Assembly (NCBI GenBank): GCA_022360355.1
Contig: JAKSCY010000646.1
Coordinates: 1-11,221 of the forward strand
Direction of reading: 5' to 3'
DNA from: Chlorobiales bacterium
GTDB lineage: Bacteria; Bacteroidota; Chlorobiia; Chlorobiales; Chlorobiaceae
Length of the DNA: 11,221 nt
Part shown: positions 1 through 6,778 of the stretch, piece by piece
Numbering within the stretch: the stretch's first letter is position 1
Layout: the number at the start of each line of letters is the position of its first letter
Notes under the pieces: generated by a model
Seen by the model: only the letters and a program-made list of their open reading frames with translations
What the model was told of the DNA's origin: nothing
Databases searched by the model: none
Translations under genes and position numbers: made by a program

Positions 1-251
1 TGCGGATCGAACGTTTTTTCCTACAAACAGTGCGTTGAGACGGAAGCTCTCGCTGTACTCGGGGCGGACATACGGAGCTTCTCCCTCGGTATGAAGGCTT
101 ATAATCTCAACGTTCCGCAGTTCATCGGCCCTGTCAACAAGTGCATCGATCAGCCTCTGCGGCGTTGCCGCGGCCGTTTGCAAGAAAACCCTGTCTCCGG
201 ATTTGACGACCGTAACCGCTTCTGCCGCTGAAATTGTTCTGTATTTCATGA
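1..251 (-). CDS. Acetyl-CoA hydrolase/transferase family protein, N-terminal part (partial)
   Basis: Only the first 83 codons are in the window; the gene continues past position 1. It starts with MKYRTISAAEAV at an ATG (251-249), preceded 12 nt upstream by AAGGAG. The visible part follows the N-terminal pattern of the acetyl-CoA hydrolase/transferase family, which includes 4-hydroxybutyrate CoA-transferase and succinate/acetate CoA-transferases: an 'A-x-x-A-V-x-x-[IV]-K-S-G-D-R-V' opening, then an 'A-x-P-Q-x-L-[IV]-x-A-L' helix, then 'V-x-[IV]-x-[SH]-L-x-T-x-G-x-x-x-Y'. These enzymes move CoA between acyl groups through a glutamyl-CoA intermediate; the catalytic Glu lies beyond the window. 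The short start resembles the roughly 430-residue AbfT/Cat2-like branch more than Cat1. It follows sdhA on the same strand, so a role with succinyl-CoA, acetyl-CoA or a related acid is plausible, but the substrate cannot be read from this fragment. Confidence 0.8.
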
Positions 252-263
252 ATTGTAATAACT

Positions 264-269
264 CCTTTT
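264..269 (-). promoter_or_regulatory. Ribosome binding site of the CoA-transferase gene
   Basis: On the minus strand the hexamer AAGGAG lies 12 nt upstream of the ATG at 251. It is one of the few clear Shine-Dalgarno sites in the window and supports the chosen start of the partial CoA-transferase gene. The spacing is a little long. Confidence 0.65.
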
Positions 270-319
270 TGTCCTGATTTCATAATTAATTAGTAACCAA
301 AATTCCACCCGTCATTCGC

Positions 320-355
320 TTTTTAGGGCTCCTCTACTTATTTATTCCGCGATTC
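320..355 (-). repeat. Dispersed intergenic repeat, copy 1
   Basis: This 36-bp stretch matches 4542-4573 with one substitution (T330 versus A4552) and a 4-nt insertion (CTTA, about 337-340). Read on the minus strand, the parts in order are GAATCGCGGAATAAATA, a GAGG core, GCCCT and an A-tract. The match stops sharply on both sides, so this is a bounded element and not shared coding sequence. Here it lies about 69 nt upstream of the CoA-transferase start. Whether it is a mobile-element remnant, a promoter or operator, or a structured RNA is not known from this window. Confidence 0.8.
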
Positions 356-386
356 CCGTTCTCCTTGCACTTGAAACGCTCATGAC

Positions 387-409
387 AATAAATAAAAGTG
401 CCCTTTAAT
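387..409 (+). repeat. Inverted partial copy of the intergenic repeat
   Basis: Read on the plus strand this stretch runs AATAAATAAAAGTGCCCTTT, resembling the AATAAATA-GAGGTGCCCT core that the other copies carry on the minus strand. It therefore faces copy 1 (320-355). AATAAATAA (387-395) can pair perfectly with 338-346, and GCCCT (400-404) with AGGGC (325-329), leaving a 40-nt loop and an internal bulge. It abuts the sdhA stop codon (TAA at 411-409). It could be a second repeat copy or one arm of a folded 3' end of the sdhA transcript. Confidence 0.5.
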
Positions 410-2166
410 TAATACGTTCTCTCTTTCGGAACAAATTCAGCTCTGGACGAGGCAAGCGAAAGATCAACCGGCTTTTCTGTATGCCTCACCTCGCCGTTTT
501 CTTCAAGAAAGCAAAGCGAATGCTTCAGCCACGCTGCATCATCACGCAGAGGATAATCGTCCCTGCCGTGGGCTCCTCTCGACTCTCTTCGCTTCAGAGC
601 GGACAGTGCAACTACTTTCGAGTAGTTAACCATATGCTGCAATTCAATCGCTTCAAGCAATTCCGTATTAAAACTCCTGCTCTGGTCCGATACCCGGATA
701 CCTGCTGCACGCTCCTGAAGAACGGCAAGTTTTTCAACTGCATCTGAAAGCCCCTGCTCATCACGGAAGACCGACACTCTGTCCATCATCACTTTCTGCA
801 GGTCGATCCTGACCGACGCAACCGTTTCGCCGGCGCTCCTTCCCATAAAGCTTTCAATCATCCCCCTGACCCTGTCTGCCGAATCGGTAGCCAGGGGAAG
901 CGGAGCAAGGCAGACCCGATCAAGAAACCGATTGATATCCTTGCCTGCACGCCGGCCGAAAACAATAAGATCCAAAAGTGAATTTGAACCAAGACGGTTG
1001 GCCCCGTGCACCGAAACACAGGCAACCTCTCCGGCAGCCCAGAAACCGGGTATCTCTTTGCCTTGAGCGTCAAGCGTTACCCTGCCGTTTACATCCGTGG
1101 GAATCCCTCCCATCGCGTAATGGCAGGTCGGCAGTACCGGTATCGGAACATCAGACGGATCAATGCCAAGGTAAATTTTCGCAAACGACTCGATTTCAGG
1201 CAGTTTTTCAGCAATTTTTTCCCTCGAAAGAGATGTCAGATCAAGCAGAACATGGTCTTTCATCGACCCGGCACCTCTCCCGTCCCTCAGCTCCTCATAA
1301 ATACTCCGGCTGACGATATCCCGGGGAGCAAGATCCTTGATACTTGGAGCGTAGCGTTCCATAAACCTTTCTCCCTTGCCGTTGCGGAGCACGCCGCCTT
1401 CACCTCTTGCCGCCTCGGTGATGAGAATACCCAGTTGATAAAGCCCTGTCGGGTGAAACTGCACAAACTCCATATCCTGGAGCGGAATACCGTTATCGAG
1501 TGCAATACCCAGACCGTCTCCGGTATTGGCAAAAGCGTTGGATGTTGTCTTCCAGGCCTTGCCGTACCCGCCGGTTGCGAACATGACCGCCCTGGCATGG
1601 AACATCACAAGTCTGCCTGTTTTCAACTCGATAGCCACGACGCCATTGACAAATCCTTCCGCACGGCAGAGATCGAGCACCTGGTACTCGTCATAAAAAC
1701 TGACACTTTTTCTGAGCGATTGCTCATAGAGCGTATGAAGGCAGACATGGCCTGTTCTGTCTGCAGCGTAACATGTCCTCCGGACAGGTGCCTCACCGAA
1801 GTTTCGTGTATGACCACCAAAGGGGCGTTGAGCAATACGGCCGTCATTAAAGCGCGAAAACGGCACACCGAGATGCTCAAGCTCTATAATTGCCCGGGGA
1901 GCATCGTTGCACATAACCTGAACCGCGTAATGGTCGGCAAGGTAATCGGAGCCCTTGATGGTGTCGTAGGCATGCCATTCGGGAGAATCTTTCTCGGCGT
2001 TCCCGAGCGCCGCCGATATGCCCCCCTGTGCTGCTCCTGAGTGTGACCGGAGAGGATGAAGTTTCGACAGCACTGCAACATCCTGCTTACCGGCAAGCTC
2101 AACCGCTGCCCTGAGCCCGGCAAGACCTGCGCCGACGATGATCACGTCATGATACACAACCTGCAT
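409..2166 (-). CDS. sdhA: Succinate dehydrogenase/fumarate reductase flavoprotein subunit
   Basis: This 585-residue protein is full length for SdhA/FrdA. It binds FAD and interconverts succinate and fumarate on the cytoplasmic face of the membrane complex. The dinucleotide-binding motif [10 protein letters not shown] is at residues 12-21. 'SHSGAAQGG' (41-49) contains His42, the expected site of covalent FAD attachment. Other active-site blocks follow: '[10 protein letters not shown]', 'TEAARGEGG', '[10 protein letters not shown]' with the catalytic-type Arg, '[10 protein letters not shown]', and '[20 protein letters not shown]', which holds the substrate-binding Arg and closes the FAD site. 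The C-terminal domain ends at TAA. The ATG at 2166 has AGGA 10 nt upstream, overlapping the sdhD TAG stop, so translation is probably coupled. It is the third gene of an sdhC-sdhD-sdhA group; no sdhB follows. SDH versus fumarate reductase direction cannot be decided from sequence; in a reverse-TCA organism fumarate reduction would be expected. Confidence 0.95.
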   Translation of the reverse strand: MQVVYHDVIIVGAGLAGLRAAVELAGKQDVAVLSKLHPLRSHSGAAQGGISAALGNAEKDSPEWHAYDTIKGSDYLADHYAVQVMCNDAPRAIIELEHLGVPFSRFNDGRIAQRPFGGHTRNFGEAPVRRTCYAADRTGHVCLHTLYEQSLRKSVSFYDEYQVLDLCRAEGFVNGVVAIELKTGRLVMFHARAVMFATGGYGKAWKTTSNAFANTGDGLGIALDNGIPLQDMEFVQFHPTGLYQLGILITEAARGEGGVLRNGKGERFMERYAPSIKDLAPRDIVSRSIYEELRDGRGAGSMKDHVLLDLTSLSREKIAEKLPEIESFAKIYLGIDPSDVPIPVLPTCHYAMGGIPTDVNGRVTLDAQGKEIPGFWAAGEVACVSVHGANRLGSNSLLDLIVFGRRAGKDINRFLDRVCLAPLPLATDSADRVRGMIESFMGRSAGETVASVRIDLQKVMMDRVSVFRDEQGLSDAVEKLAVLQERAAGIRVSDQSRSFNTELLEAIELQHMVNYSKVVALSALKRRESRGAHGRDDYPLRDDAAWLKHSLCFLEENGEVRHTEKPVDLSLASSRAEFVPKERTY

Positions 2167-2178
2167 AATCCCGATATC

Positions 2179-2667
2179 CTAATTCATTCCAACAGTCATC
2201 ACGGACACTGTTCCCTGCACAGCAAGAAACAAAGTGACCGCCCAGCAGCATATCACGGCAGCTTTCCTCAGGGAGGAACGCTGTATGTAGTCCCCCAAAA
2301 CTTTGGCAAGACCAAGCATACCGTGCAGGAGTGCAAAAAACAGCAGCATGATATCGATCATTTTCCACAAAGGAGCCTGCAGCCGCTCAAGAACCTTGCT
2401 GTAAGTAATGACATGCTCGCCCGGCAACGCCTCTCTGATCTTCCCTTCAGCAATAGCTCCGGCAAATTCCGGCCCCTTCTCTCCAAGGCCCTTGAGTATT
2501 TCGCTATACTCAGCCGCAGTAGCAAGAAAACCTGTCGGCATATGCTGCACCCAGAAATGCAGCATGAGAAACAGCACGAGACCTATCCCTGTAATACGCT
2601 GCATCAACCACCCAAAGACTTCGGAGCGGGAAGAGCCGACCCCGTGAACATCATACTGACTGTTCAT
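2179..2667 (-). CDS. sdhD: Succinate dehydrogenase/fumarate reductase membrane anchor, second subunit
   Basis: This 162-residue protein has three predicted membrane helices, at about residues 25-46, 102-127 and 135-158. It resembles the upstream anchor (2664-3143) in pattern. '[20 protein letters not shown]' (20-39) matches that protein's '[20 protein letters not shown]', and His37 and His115 fall where its His68 and His107 do. Those histidines are the likely heme b ligands. It would help bind quinone and dock the SdhA/SdhB catalytic part to the membrane. The start ATG overlaps the sdhC stop as ATGA, and the TAG stop lies 12 nt before sdhA. A loop of about 55 residues between helices 1 and 2 (about 47-101) is longer than in the partner. 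The sdhD symbol is by position and role, as the two anchors are paralogue-like. Confidence 0.82.
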   Translation of the reverse strand: MNSQYDVHGVGSSRSEVFGWLMQRITGIGLVLFLMLHFWVQHMPTGFLATAAEYSEILKGLGEKGPEFAGAIAEGKIREALPGEHVITYSKVLERLQAPLWKMIDIMLLFFALLHGMLGLAKVLGDYIQRSSLRKAAVICCWAVTLFLAVQGTVSVMTVGMN

Positions 2668-3143
2668 GGCAACAACGGCGCTATAAAATATGGAAAAATG
2701 ACAGGTACCCCCCCGGCAAGAGTCACGATAACCGTAAGTGCCAGAACGATATAGAACAGCGTTCGCTGCCGTTCGGAGCGGAAAAACATATCTTGAACCA
2801 GTATCCTCAAACCATTGAATGCATGGAAGGCAACCGCCCCCAGCAGCATGACCTCGGCAACTTTAAAAAGGGGACTACGGTAGACTGTTATGTATATCTC
2901 AAATGCCGCCGGGTCACTGAGTGAGCGAAGCCCCATGATGTGAATCGCAAGATAGAAAACCAGGGCAAGCCCCGTAAGCCGGTGCAGCAACCATGCGGCC
3001 ATGCCTGCACGAACCTTGTAAGAGGATGCCGTGGACAGAAACGTCCTGAACGAAGGGTTATCTCTTGAAGGTCCTGATCGTTCAATGTTTTGTTGCATCC
3101 CTATACGATAAACTTGATGAGCAAACCCGCTGACAGCGAGCAT
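2664..3143 (-). CDS. sdhC: Succinate dehydrogenase/fumarate reductase cytochrome b-type anchor subunit
   Basis: This is a 159-residue membrane protein, or 144 residues if translation starts at Met16. The family motif '[19 protein letters not shown]' (50-68) marks helix 1. Helix 2 (about 93-117) contains '[11 protein letters not shown]', the typical H-x-x-N-G-x-R signature of SdhC/SdhD. Helix 3 is about 128-151. His68 and His107 are the likely heme b ligands; His54 belongs to the H-R-[LI]-T-G motif near the quinone side. It forms the membrane part of the complex with the following gene, which it overlaps by 4 nt (ATGA). The start is uncertain: neither ATG 3143 nor ATG 3098 has a good SD. The first 15 residues ([15 protein letters not shown]) look unlike the family core, so the shorter form beginning MQQNIERS is a real alternative. 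Confidence 0.85.
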   Translation of the reverse strand: MLAVSGFAHQVYRIGMQQNIERSGPSRDNPSFRTFLSTASSYKVRAGMAAWLLHRLTGLALVFYLAIHIMGLRSLSDPAAFEIYITVYRSPLFKVAEVMLLGAVAFHAFNGLRILVQDMFFRSERQRTLFYIVLALTVIVTLAGGVPVIFPYFIAPLLP

Positions 3144-3260
3144 CCGGGCTCAAGATAACACGCCATTGAAAAAGAACCACCACCGACAGGGCTCTTTACG
3201 TTACAATTCTGCAAAGAGTTCCATCAAACCCGAACCATGCAGACACAACCGACCGGGAAG
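3144..3260. other. Intergenic region ftsZ / sdhC (117 bp)
   Basis: This gap separates the division cluster from the sdh genes. On the minus strand it contains a weak dyad, CTCTTT with AAAGAG (arms 3192-3197 and 3213-3218, 15-nt loop), with no T-run directly after it, so I do not call a terminator. A stretch at 3188-3209 resembles the dispersed repeat in degenerate form. An sdh promoter is expected here by layout, but I see no promoter pair I would defend. Confidence 0.5.
3188..3209 (-). repeat. Possible degenerate copy of the intergenic repeat upstream of sdhC
   Basis: The plus-strand text AGGGCTCTTTACGTTACAAT is similar, with gaps, to copy 1 at 325-346: AGGGCTC is shared exactly, followed by T-x-TAC, TTA and an ATTC ending. 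It lies 45 nt upstream of the sdhC start in the same orientation as the better copies. Given its divergence this could be chance. Confidence 0.25.
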
Positions 3261-4526
3261 TTACTGCTTGCGCCGACGAAGATATGCAGGGGTATTGGCT
3301 TCTCCCTTACGAATGACATCTTCAAGACTATCCTCCCCGGCTTTTGCAGTTTTGCTTTGGGGACCCGCCAGTTCCATCGGATCATGAATGGCTATTTTTT
3401 TGCGGATATAAGCGGGAATTCGAAGATCGTCCGGCTTCAGTTCCTGGGTACCCGGGGTAACCTGCCGGGAAAGAGGCTGGGTAAATACCCCTCTTGATGC
3501 ACCGGGATCGACAGCGTACGTGCTGCCCCCGGAATTCTCGGTATCCTGAGCATCCGGGCCTCGAGTGAAACCGGTAATGATAACCGTTATACGGATTTCT
3601 CCAGAGGCTTCCGGGTCCTCGACGTAGCCGTTTATTATTTTTGCCGACCTTCCTGCCTGCTCTTCTATATAACTCATGGCATCGGACATGTCCCGCATGG
3701 TAACATCACCGGTCATATTGACAAGCACACCTTTCGCACCCTTCAGCACCACGCCGTCCAGCAGCGGGCTGGCAACGGCATCAGCGGCAGCTTTCAACGC
3801 CCTTCTTTCACCGGATGCCGAGGCCGACCCCATAACAGCATCTCCCGCTCCTGACATGATGCTCCTCACATCGGCGAAATCCACATTGACATGACCATGA
3901 CTGGTAATAATATCGGCAATGCCTTTGGCCGCCCGGTAAAGGACATCGTTTGCCATATTGAATGCCTCGGTAGCACTGACCCCTTCCTCGGCGATACTGA
4001 GAATTTTCTCGTTCTCGATAATGATGAGCGTATCGATATATTTACGCAGTTCGGCAATTCCCCCATCGGCTATTTCCGCCTTGATCTTTCCTTCAAAACT
4101 GAACGGACGGGTAACGACACCAATGGAAAGAATCCCCATATTTCTTGCAATAGAAGCAATAACCGGAGCGGCACCGGTTCCCGTACCTTTCCCCATACCT
4201 GCTGCAATAAAGACAAGATCCGCTCCCCGCAACTGGTCAGCGATAACTTCACGGTCATCTTCGGCAGCCTGCCTTCCTTTAGCGGGGTCGGCACCGGCGC
4301 CGAGACCGTTGGTTGCTTTTTTGCCGATCTGAATCCTTATGGGCGCCTTGGAGTTCAACAATGCCTGACGGTCAGTATTGAAAGCGATAAAATCCACGCC
4401 TGCAATCCTGCGGTCGATCATATTATTGACCGCATTTCCCCCGCAGCCGCCTATACCGACTATCTTTATGGATACGCCTTTTTCCGCCTCATGCTCAAAC
4501 AAGCCCGGATCCAGTTCAAATGCCAT
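3261..4526 (-). CDS. ftsZ: Cell division GTPase FtsZ
   Basis: This 421-residue tubulin-like GTPase polymerises at midcell to form the Z-ring. The N-terminal nucleotide-binding motif is '[13 protein letters not shown]' (24-36). The T4 signature loop reads '[14 protein letters not shown]' (108-121), with Lys113 where a Gly is usual. 'PFSFEG' (141-146) and '[11 protein letters not shown]' (214-224, T7 loop with Asn214, Asp216 and Asp219, which complete the GTPase site of the neighbouring subunit) are intact. The loop usually reading I-P-N is 'IIIEN' (168-172). After a short linker (about 322-366) comes a tail motif '[11 protein letters not shown]' (367-377), then about 32 residues, then a second one, '[11 protein letters not shown]', at the very end. 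These tails normally bind FtsA, which is encoded just upstream. The ATG is supported by AGAGGA 9 nt upstream. The 77-nt leader holds a repeat copy. Confidence 0.97.
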   Translation of the reverse strand: MAFELDPGLFEHEAEKGVSIKIVGIGGCGGNAVNNMIDRRIAGVDFIAFNTDRQALLNSKAPIRIQIGKKATNGLGAGADPAKGRQAAEDDREVIADQLRGADLVFIAAGMGKGTGTGAAPVIASIARNMGILSIGVVTRPFSFEGKIKAEIADGGIAELRKYIDTLIIIENEKILSIAEEGVSATEAFNMANDVLYRAAKGIADIITSHGHVNVDFADVRSIMSGAGDAVMGSASASGERRALKAAADAVASPLLDGVVLKGAKGVLVNMTGDVTMRDMSDAMSYIEEQAGRSAKIINGYVEDPEASGEIRITVIITGFTRGPDAQDTENSGGSTYAVDPGASRGVFTQPLSRQVTPGTQELKPDDLRIPAYIRKKIAIHDPMELAGPQSKTAKAGEDSLEDVIRKGEANTPAYLRRRKQ

Positions 4527-4535
4527 GTATCGTAT

Positions 4536-4541
4536 TCCTCT
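4536..4541 (-). promoter_or_regulatory. Ribosome binding site of ftsZ
   Basis: AGAGGA on the minus strand lies 9 nt upstream of the ftsZ ATG. It directly follows the A-tract that ends the dispersed repeat at 4542-4573, so the repeat lies at the edge of the ftsZ translation start region and could affect its accessibility. Confidence 0.65.
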
Positions 4542-4573
4542 TTTTTAGGGCACCTCTATTTATTCCGCGATTC
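4542..4573 (-). repeat. Dispersed intergenic repeat, copy 2 (ftsZ leader)
   Basis: This 32-bp element in the ftsA/ftsZ gap is nearly identical to 320-355: one substitution, and it lacks the 4-nt insertion seen there. On the minus strand the parts in order are GAATCGCGGAATAAATA, GAGGTGCCCT and an A-tract. It ends 15 nt before the ftsZ ATG and touches the ribosome binding site. Flanking bases differ from those of copy 1, so the unit is well bounded. Confidence 0.8.
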
Positions 4574-4585
4574 AATTGTTTCGTT

Positions 4586-4596
4586 GAGCAGTGCTC
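4586..4596. repeat. Short palindrome GAGCAGTGCTC between ftsA and ftsZ
   Basis: This is a perfect 5-bp dyad around one central base, 8 nt downstream of the ftsA stop on the minus strand. It is too short to fold as a stable hairpin but has the shape of a small operator half-site pair. No regulator can be assigned, and chance is possible. Confidence 0.25.
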
Positions 4597-4603
4597 GAAA
4601 TCT

Positions 4604-5890
4604 TCAAAGCTTTTCCCACCAATCCTTCAAACGATCGACAATTTTCTTTCCGGACAGTCCCTGATCCTGACCGCTTTCCTCTTGAACAACTTCTGTCTCG
4701 CCGCCCCGAAGATCGATAACATCATGATCCTGAACCCCCCTGTTCTCGAACGAGTGCGCAACAAGCCCCATTACCGTAGCGTATATAGGACTGTTTATCG
4801 CCCCCTTCATTCCGCCTGAAACGCCTTCGGGGAAACCCGTCCTCACATCGAGTCCCAGCAATCCGGAGGCAAGCGCATCGGTGCCGGGGATCAAACAACC
4901 TCCGCCGGTAATCACTGCCCCTGCGTTCAAATAGTCAAAATAACCCGAACGTTTGACAGCATCCCTGATCAACTCAAAAATCTCCATCATGCGGGCCTCA
5001 ATAATAAGTGTCAGCGAGCTTTTCATAAAGGACTTTCTGGGGCGCCCTTCTATACCTTCGATCAGGATCTCCTCGTCCTCTGACCGGTCTCCTGTATAAG
5101 CGCAGCCATGCTTGATCTTAAGGTCCTCGGCAACTTCATAGAGCGCCTTGACACCGAATGCAACATCGTGCGTTACATCGTTGGCCGCGACCTTTATCAC
5201 TTCTGAAAAACGAATCGCTCCATCAATATAGATAGCAACTTCCGTCGTACCGCCGCCGATGTCGATAATAACAACACCGCTTTTTTTCTCGCTCTCCTTC
5301 ATGACGGCAAGCCCTGACGCAATCGGCTCAAAGGTCATGGCATTGACTTCAAGACCGGCCTTCTCAACACACTGCTTGATGTTGCGGATCTTGGTTTTCA
5401 TCCCCACGACGATATAGGCACTGCCGCGCATCGTGGTTCCCGCCATGCCGATAGGGTCAAGCACCCCCTCCTGGTCATCGACAATAAACTCCTGGGGGAT
5501 AACATGGACAATCTCGTGGTCAATGTCCAGATAACGGATGTTGGTCTTTGCCTTTTCCTGAAAACGCTTGACATCCGAAGCGTTGACGATCCCGGTCTGA
5601 TTGACGCTTATTTCGGAATGGCTGTTGATGCAGTGAACATGAGCACCCGATATCCCGACATTCACCCCTTTGATGCGAATCGAAGACTCACGCTCGGCAT
5701 CGGCAACCGCAGCTTTTATGGCATCAACCGTTTTATTGATGTTGACCACCGTTGCACGCTGCAGACCCTCGGAATCGGCGCGCCCCTGCCCCAGGACGTT
5801 GAGTTTCCCCATTTCATCCTTCTCTGCAACGACAACACAGACTTTTGTTGTCCCTATATCCAGCCCGACGACTATATTGCTTCTCTGCAT
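4604..5890 (-). CDS. ftsA: Cell division protein FtsA
   Basis: This 428-residue actin-like ATPase links FtsZ filaments to the inner membrane and recruits later division proteins. The phosphate-1 motif is 'GLDIGTTKVCVVVAE' (9-23). The FtsA-specific 1C domain follows (about 85-165). Phosphate-2 is 'IIDIGGGTTEVAIY' (208-221), and the adenosine motif is 'GAVITGGGCLIPG' (324-336). The last 15 residues, GKKIVDRLKDWWEKL, form an amphipathic helix with basic and Trp residues, the usual membrane-targeting sequence, joined by an acidic linker (about 387-412). Length is normal for the family. The start MQRSNIVVGLDIG is the only sensible one, as it puts the phosphate loop at the N-terminus, although no strong SD is seen. 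It follows ftsQ by 24 nt and precedes its partner ftsZ. Confidence 0.97.
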   Translation of the reverse strand: MQRSNIVVGLDIGTTKVCVVVAEKDEMGKLNVLGQGRADSEGLQRATVVNINKTVDAIKAAVADAERESSIRIKGVNVGISGAHVHCINSHSEISVNQTGIVNASDVKRFQEKAKTNIRYLDIDHEIVHVIPQEFIVDDQEGVLDPIGMAGTTMRGSAYIVVGMKTKIRNIKQCVEKAGLEVNAMTFEPIASGLAVMKESEKKSGVVIIDIGGGTTEVAIYIDGAIRFSEVIKVAANDVTHDVAFGVKALYEVAEDLKIKHGCAYTGDRSEDEEILIEGIEGRPRKSFMKSSLTLIIEARMMEIFELIRDAVKRSGYFDYLNAGAVITGGGCLIPGTDALASGLLGLDVRTGFPEGVSGGMKGAINSPIYATVMGLVAHSFENRGVQDHDVIDLRGGETEVVQEESGQDQGLSGKKIVDRLKDWWEKL

Positions 5891-5914
5891 TGCTTCATTC
5901 TGTGCACGATGACA

Positions 5915-6778
5915 TCAGGGTTCTATCCTGTGGGAACTCTGCCGGTTGCTTTCAACAGCAAAAACTCTTCTGGTGAATCTCAGGTCAACCGTCGCATAAC
6001 CGTCAAGTCCTTTTTTTGCGACCACCTTTTGCCAGAATATCTCGAATTTTTTCAACTTTTCCTTGTAACCTCCGTCATTCCCTACGATAAACCGGGTAGG
6101 GGAGGCGGCCGCAGTAAAGTACGTTTTATCTTCTTCTCTCAAGACAACGTCGCGTATTAAAAGACGAGCATATTCGGATGCTGCTACAGCCTCGATCATC
6201 TCCTTGAGAACGGTAAAGCCCCTGTCATTGGTTCTTTCCATGCGTTCTCCCTGCATACGTATTGTTGCCCCTCCGGTGACCTGAAGCAGTGGCGACGATG
6301 AAGGGGGAAGGTCACGATAAGGCAAGATATAACCTTCCGTATCAATAACCTGAACTTTATCACCACGGACTAACCGTGCCATCGGCACACGCTCCTCAAC
6401 CTTGACGCGGATGATGCCGTTGAGCTCTTTGACAACCTCTGCACGCCTGACGTACGGAAGCGAGGCAAAGCGCTCCGCCAGGGTTGCGCTGTCAATATCT
6501 TCAATGCTTTTGCCGACAAGCCCTTCGGTTTTTTTCAAAAGCTCATCGCCCGAAAGCAGTTGGTTGCCGCTGAACACAACCTCCCTGACCCACACATTTT
6601 TTTTCCAGTGCTGTGCATAGAACACCAGTGCAGCAAGCCCAGCAACAATAACCAGCATAACCGCGACAATGACTTTCCATCCGGGCTCTGACGGGCCGGA
6701 ATCATTTTCATGATTTTCCCCGGTCTGCTCGGGCTCCTGAAGAATCCCCGAGTCGTCATCGTAGATAAATCCTTCCAT
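5915..6778 (-). CDS. ftsQ: Cell division protein FtsQ (POTRA-domain divisome protein)
   Basis: This 287-residue bitopic protein connects the early divisome to the septal synthesis proteins. It has an acidic cytoplasmic N-terminus (1-33), one membrane helix (34-55, 'WKVIVAVMLVIVAGLAALVF'), and a periplasmic POTRA domain (about 61-131) with the typical 'V-x-x-V-x-F-S-G-N' opening, 'L-x-x-L-P-Y-V-R-R-A-E-V' and 'V-x-V-E-E-R-x-P-M-A'. A beta domain follows, ending in 'GYATVDLRFTRRVFA' (260-274). I chose ATG 6778: it forms a TGATG stop-start overlap with murB, which suggests coupled translation. A TTG two codons upstream (6784) is in frame but less likely. No clear SD is seen. The family is poorly conserved, so the call leans on the domain plan and the position between murB and ftsA. 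Confidence 0.92.
   Translation of the reverse strand: MEGFIYDDDSGILQEPEQTGENHENDSGPSEPGWKVIVAVMLVIVAGLAALVFYAQHWKKNVWVREVVFSGNQLLSGDELLKKTEGLVGKSIEDIDSATLAERFASLPYVRRAEVVKELNGIIRVKVEERVPMARLVRGDKVQVIDTEGYILPYRDLPPSSSPLLQVTGGATIRMQGERMERTNDRGFTVLKEMIEAVAASEYARLLIRDVVLREEDKTYFTAAASPTRFIVGNDGGYKEKLKKFEIFWQKVVAKKGLDGYATVDLRFTRRVFAVESNRQSSHRIEP

Larger units (their letters stand above)
252..408. other. Intergenic region sdhA / CoA-transferase (157 bp)
   Basis: This gap follows the sdhA stop and precedes the CoA-transferase start. It is AT-rich (for example an AATTAATTAG run at 286-293 and around) and holds a full copy of a dispersed repeat (320-355), an inverted partial copy (387-409) and an SD site (264-269). 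I see no classical GC stem followed by a T-run that would be a convincing intrinsic terminator, and no -35/-10 pair I would defend. The CoA-transferase gene is far enough from sdhA that it may have its own promoter here. Confidence 0.6.

Noticed and set aside
1006..2040. Long plus-strand open frame (344 codons) opposite sdhA
   Set aside because: It lies fully antisense to a gene with complete SdhA motifs, its translation shows no recognisable domain, and it is rich in Arg/Cys/His as expected for a codon-bias shadow.
2056..2754. Plus-strand open frame (232 codons) opposite the sdhA start and the anchor genes
   Set aside because: It runs antisense through three consecutive genes with clear family motifs and has no recognisable content of its own.
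3192..3218. Possible intrinsic terminator after ftsZ (CTCTTT / AAAGAG dyad)
   Set aside because: Only 6 mostly AT pairs with a 15-nt loop, and no T-run follows directly on the minus strand.
3891..4664. Plus-strand open frame (257 codons) opposite ftsZ and across the ftsA/ftsZ gap
   Set aside because: Antisense to conserved ftsZ sequence, with no domain pattern. It also crosses the repeat and the end of ftsA, which is unlikely for a real gene.
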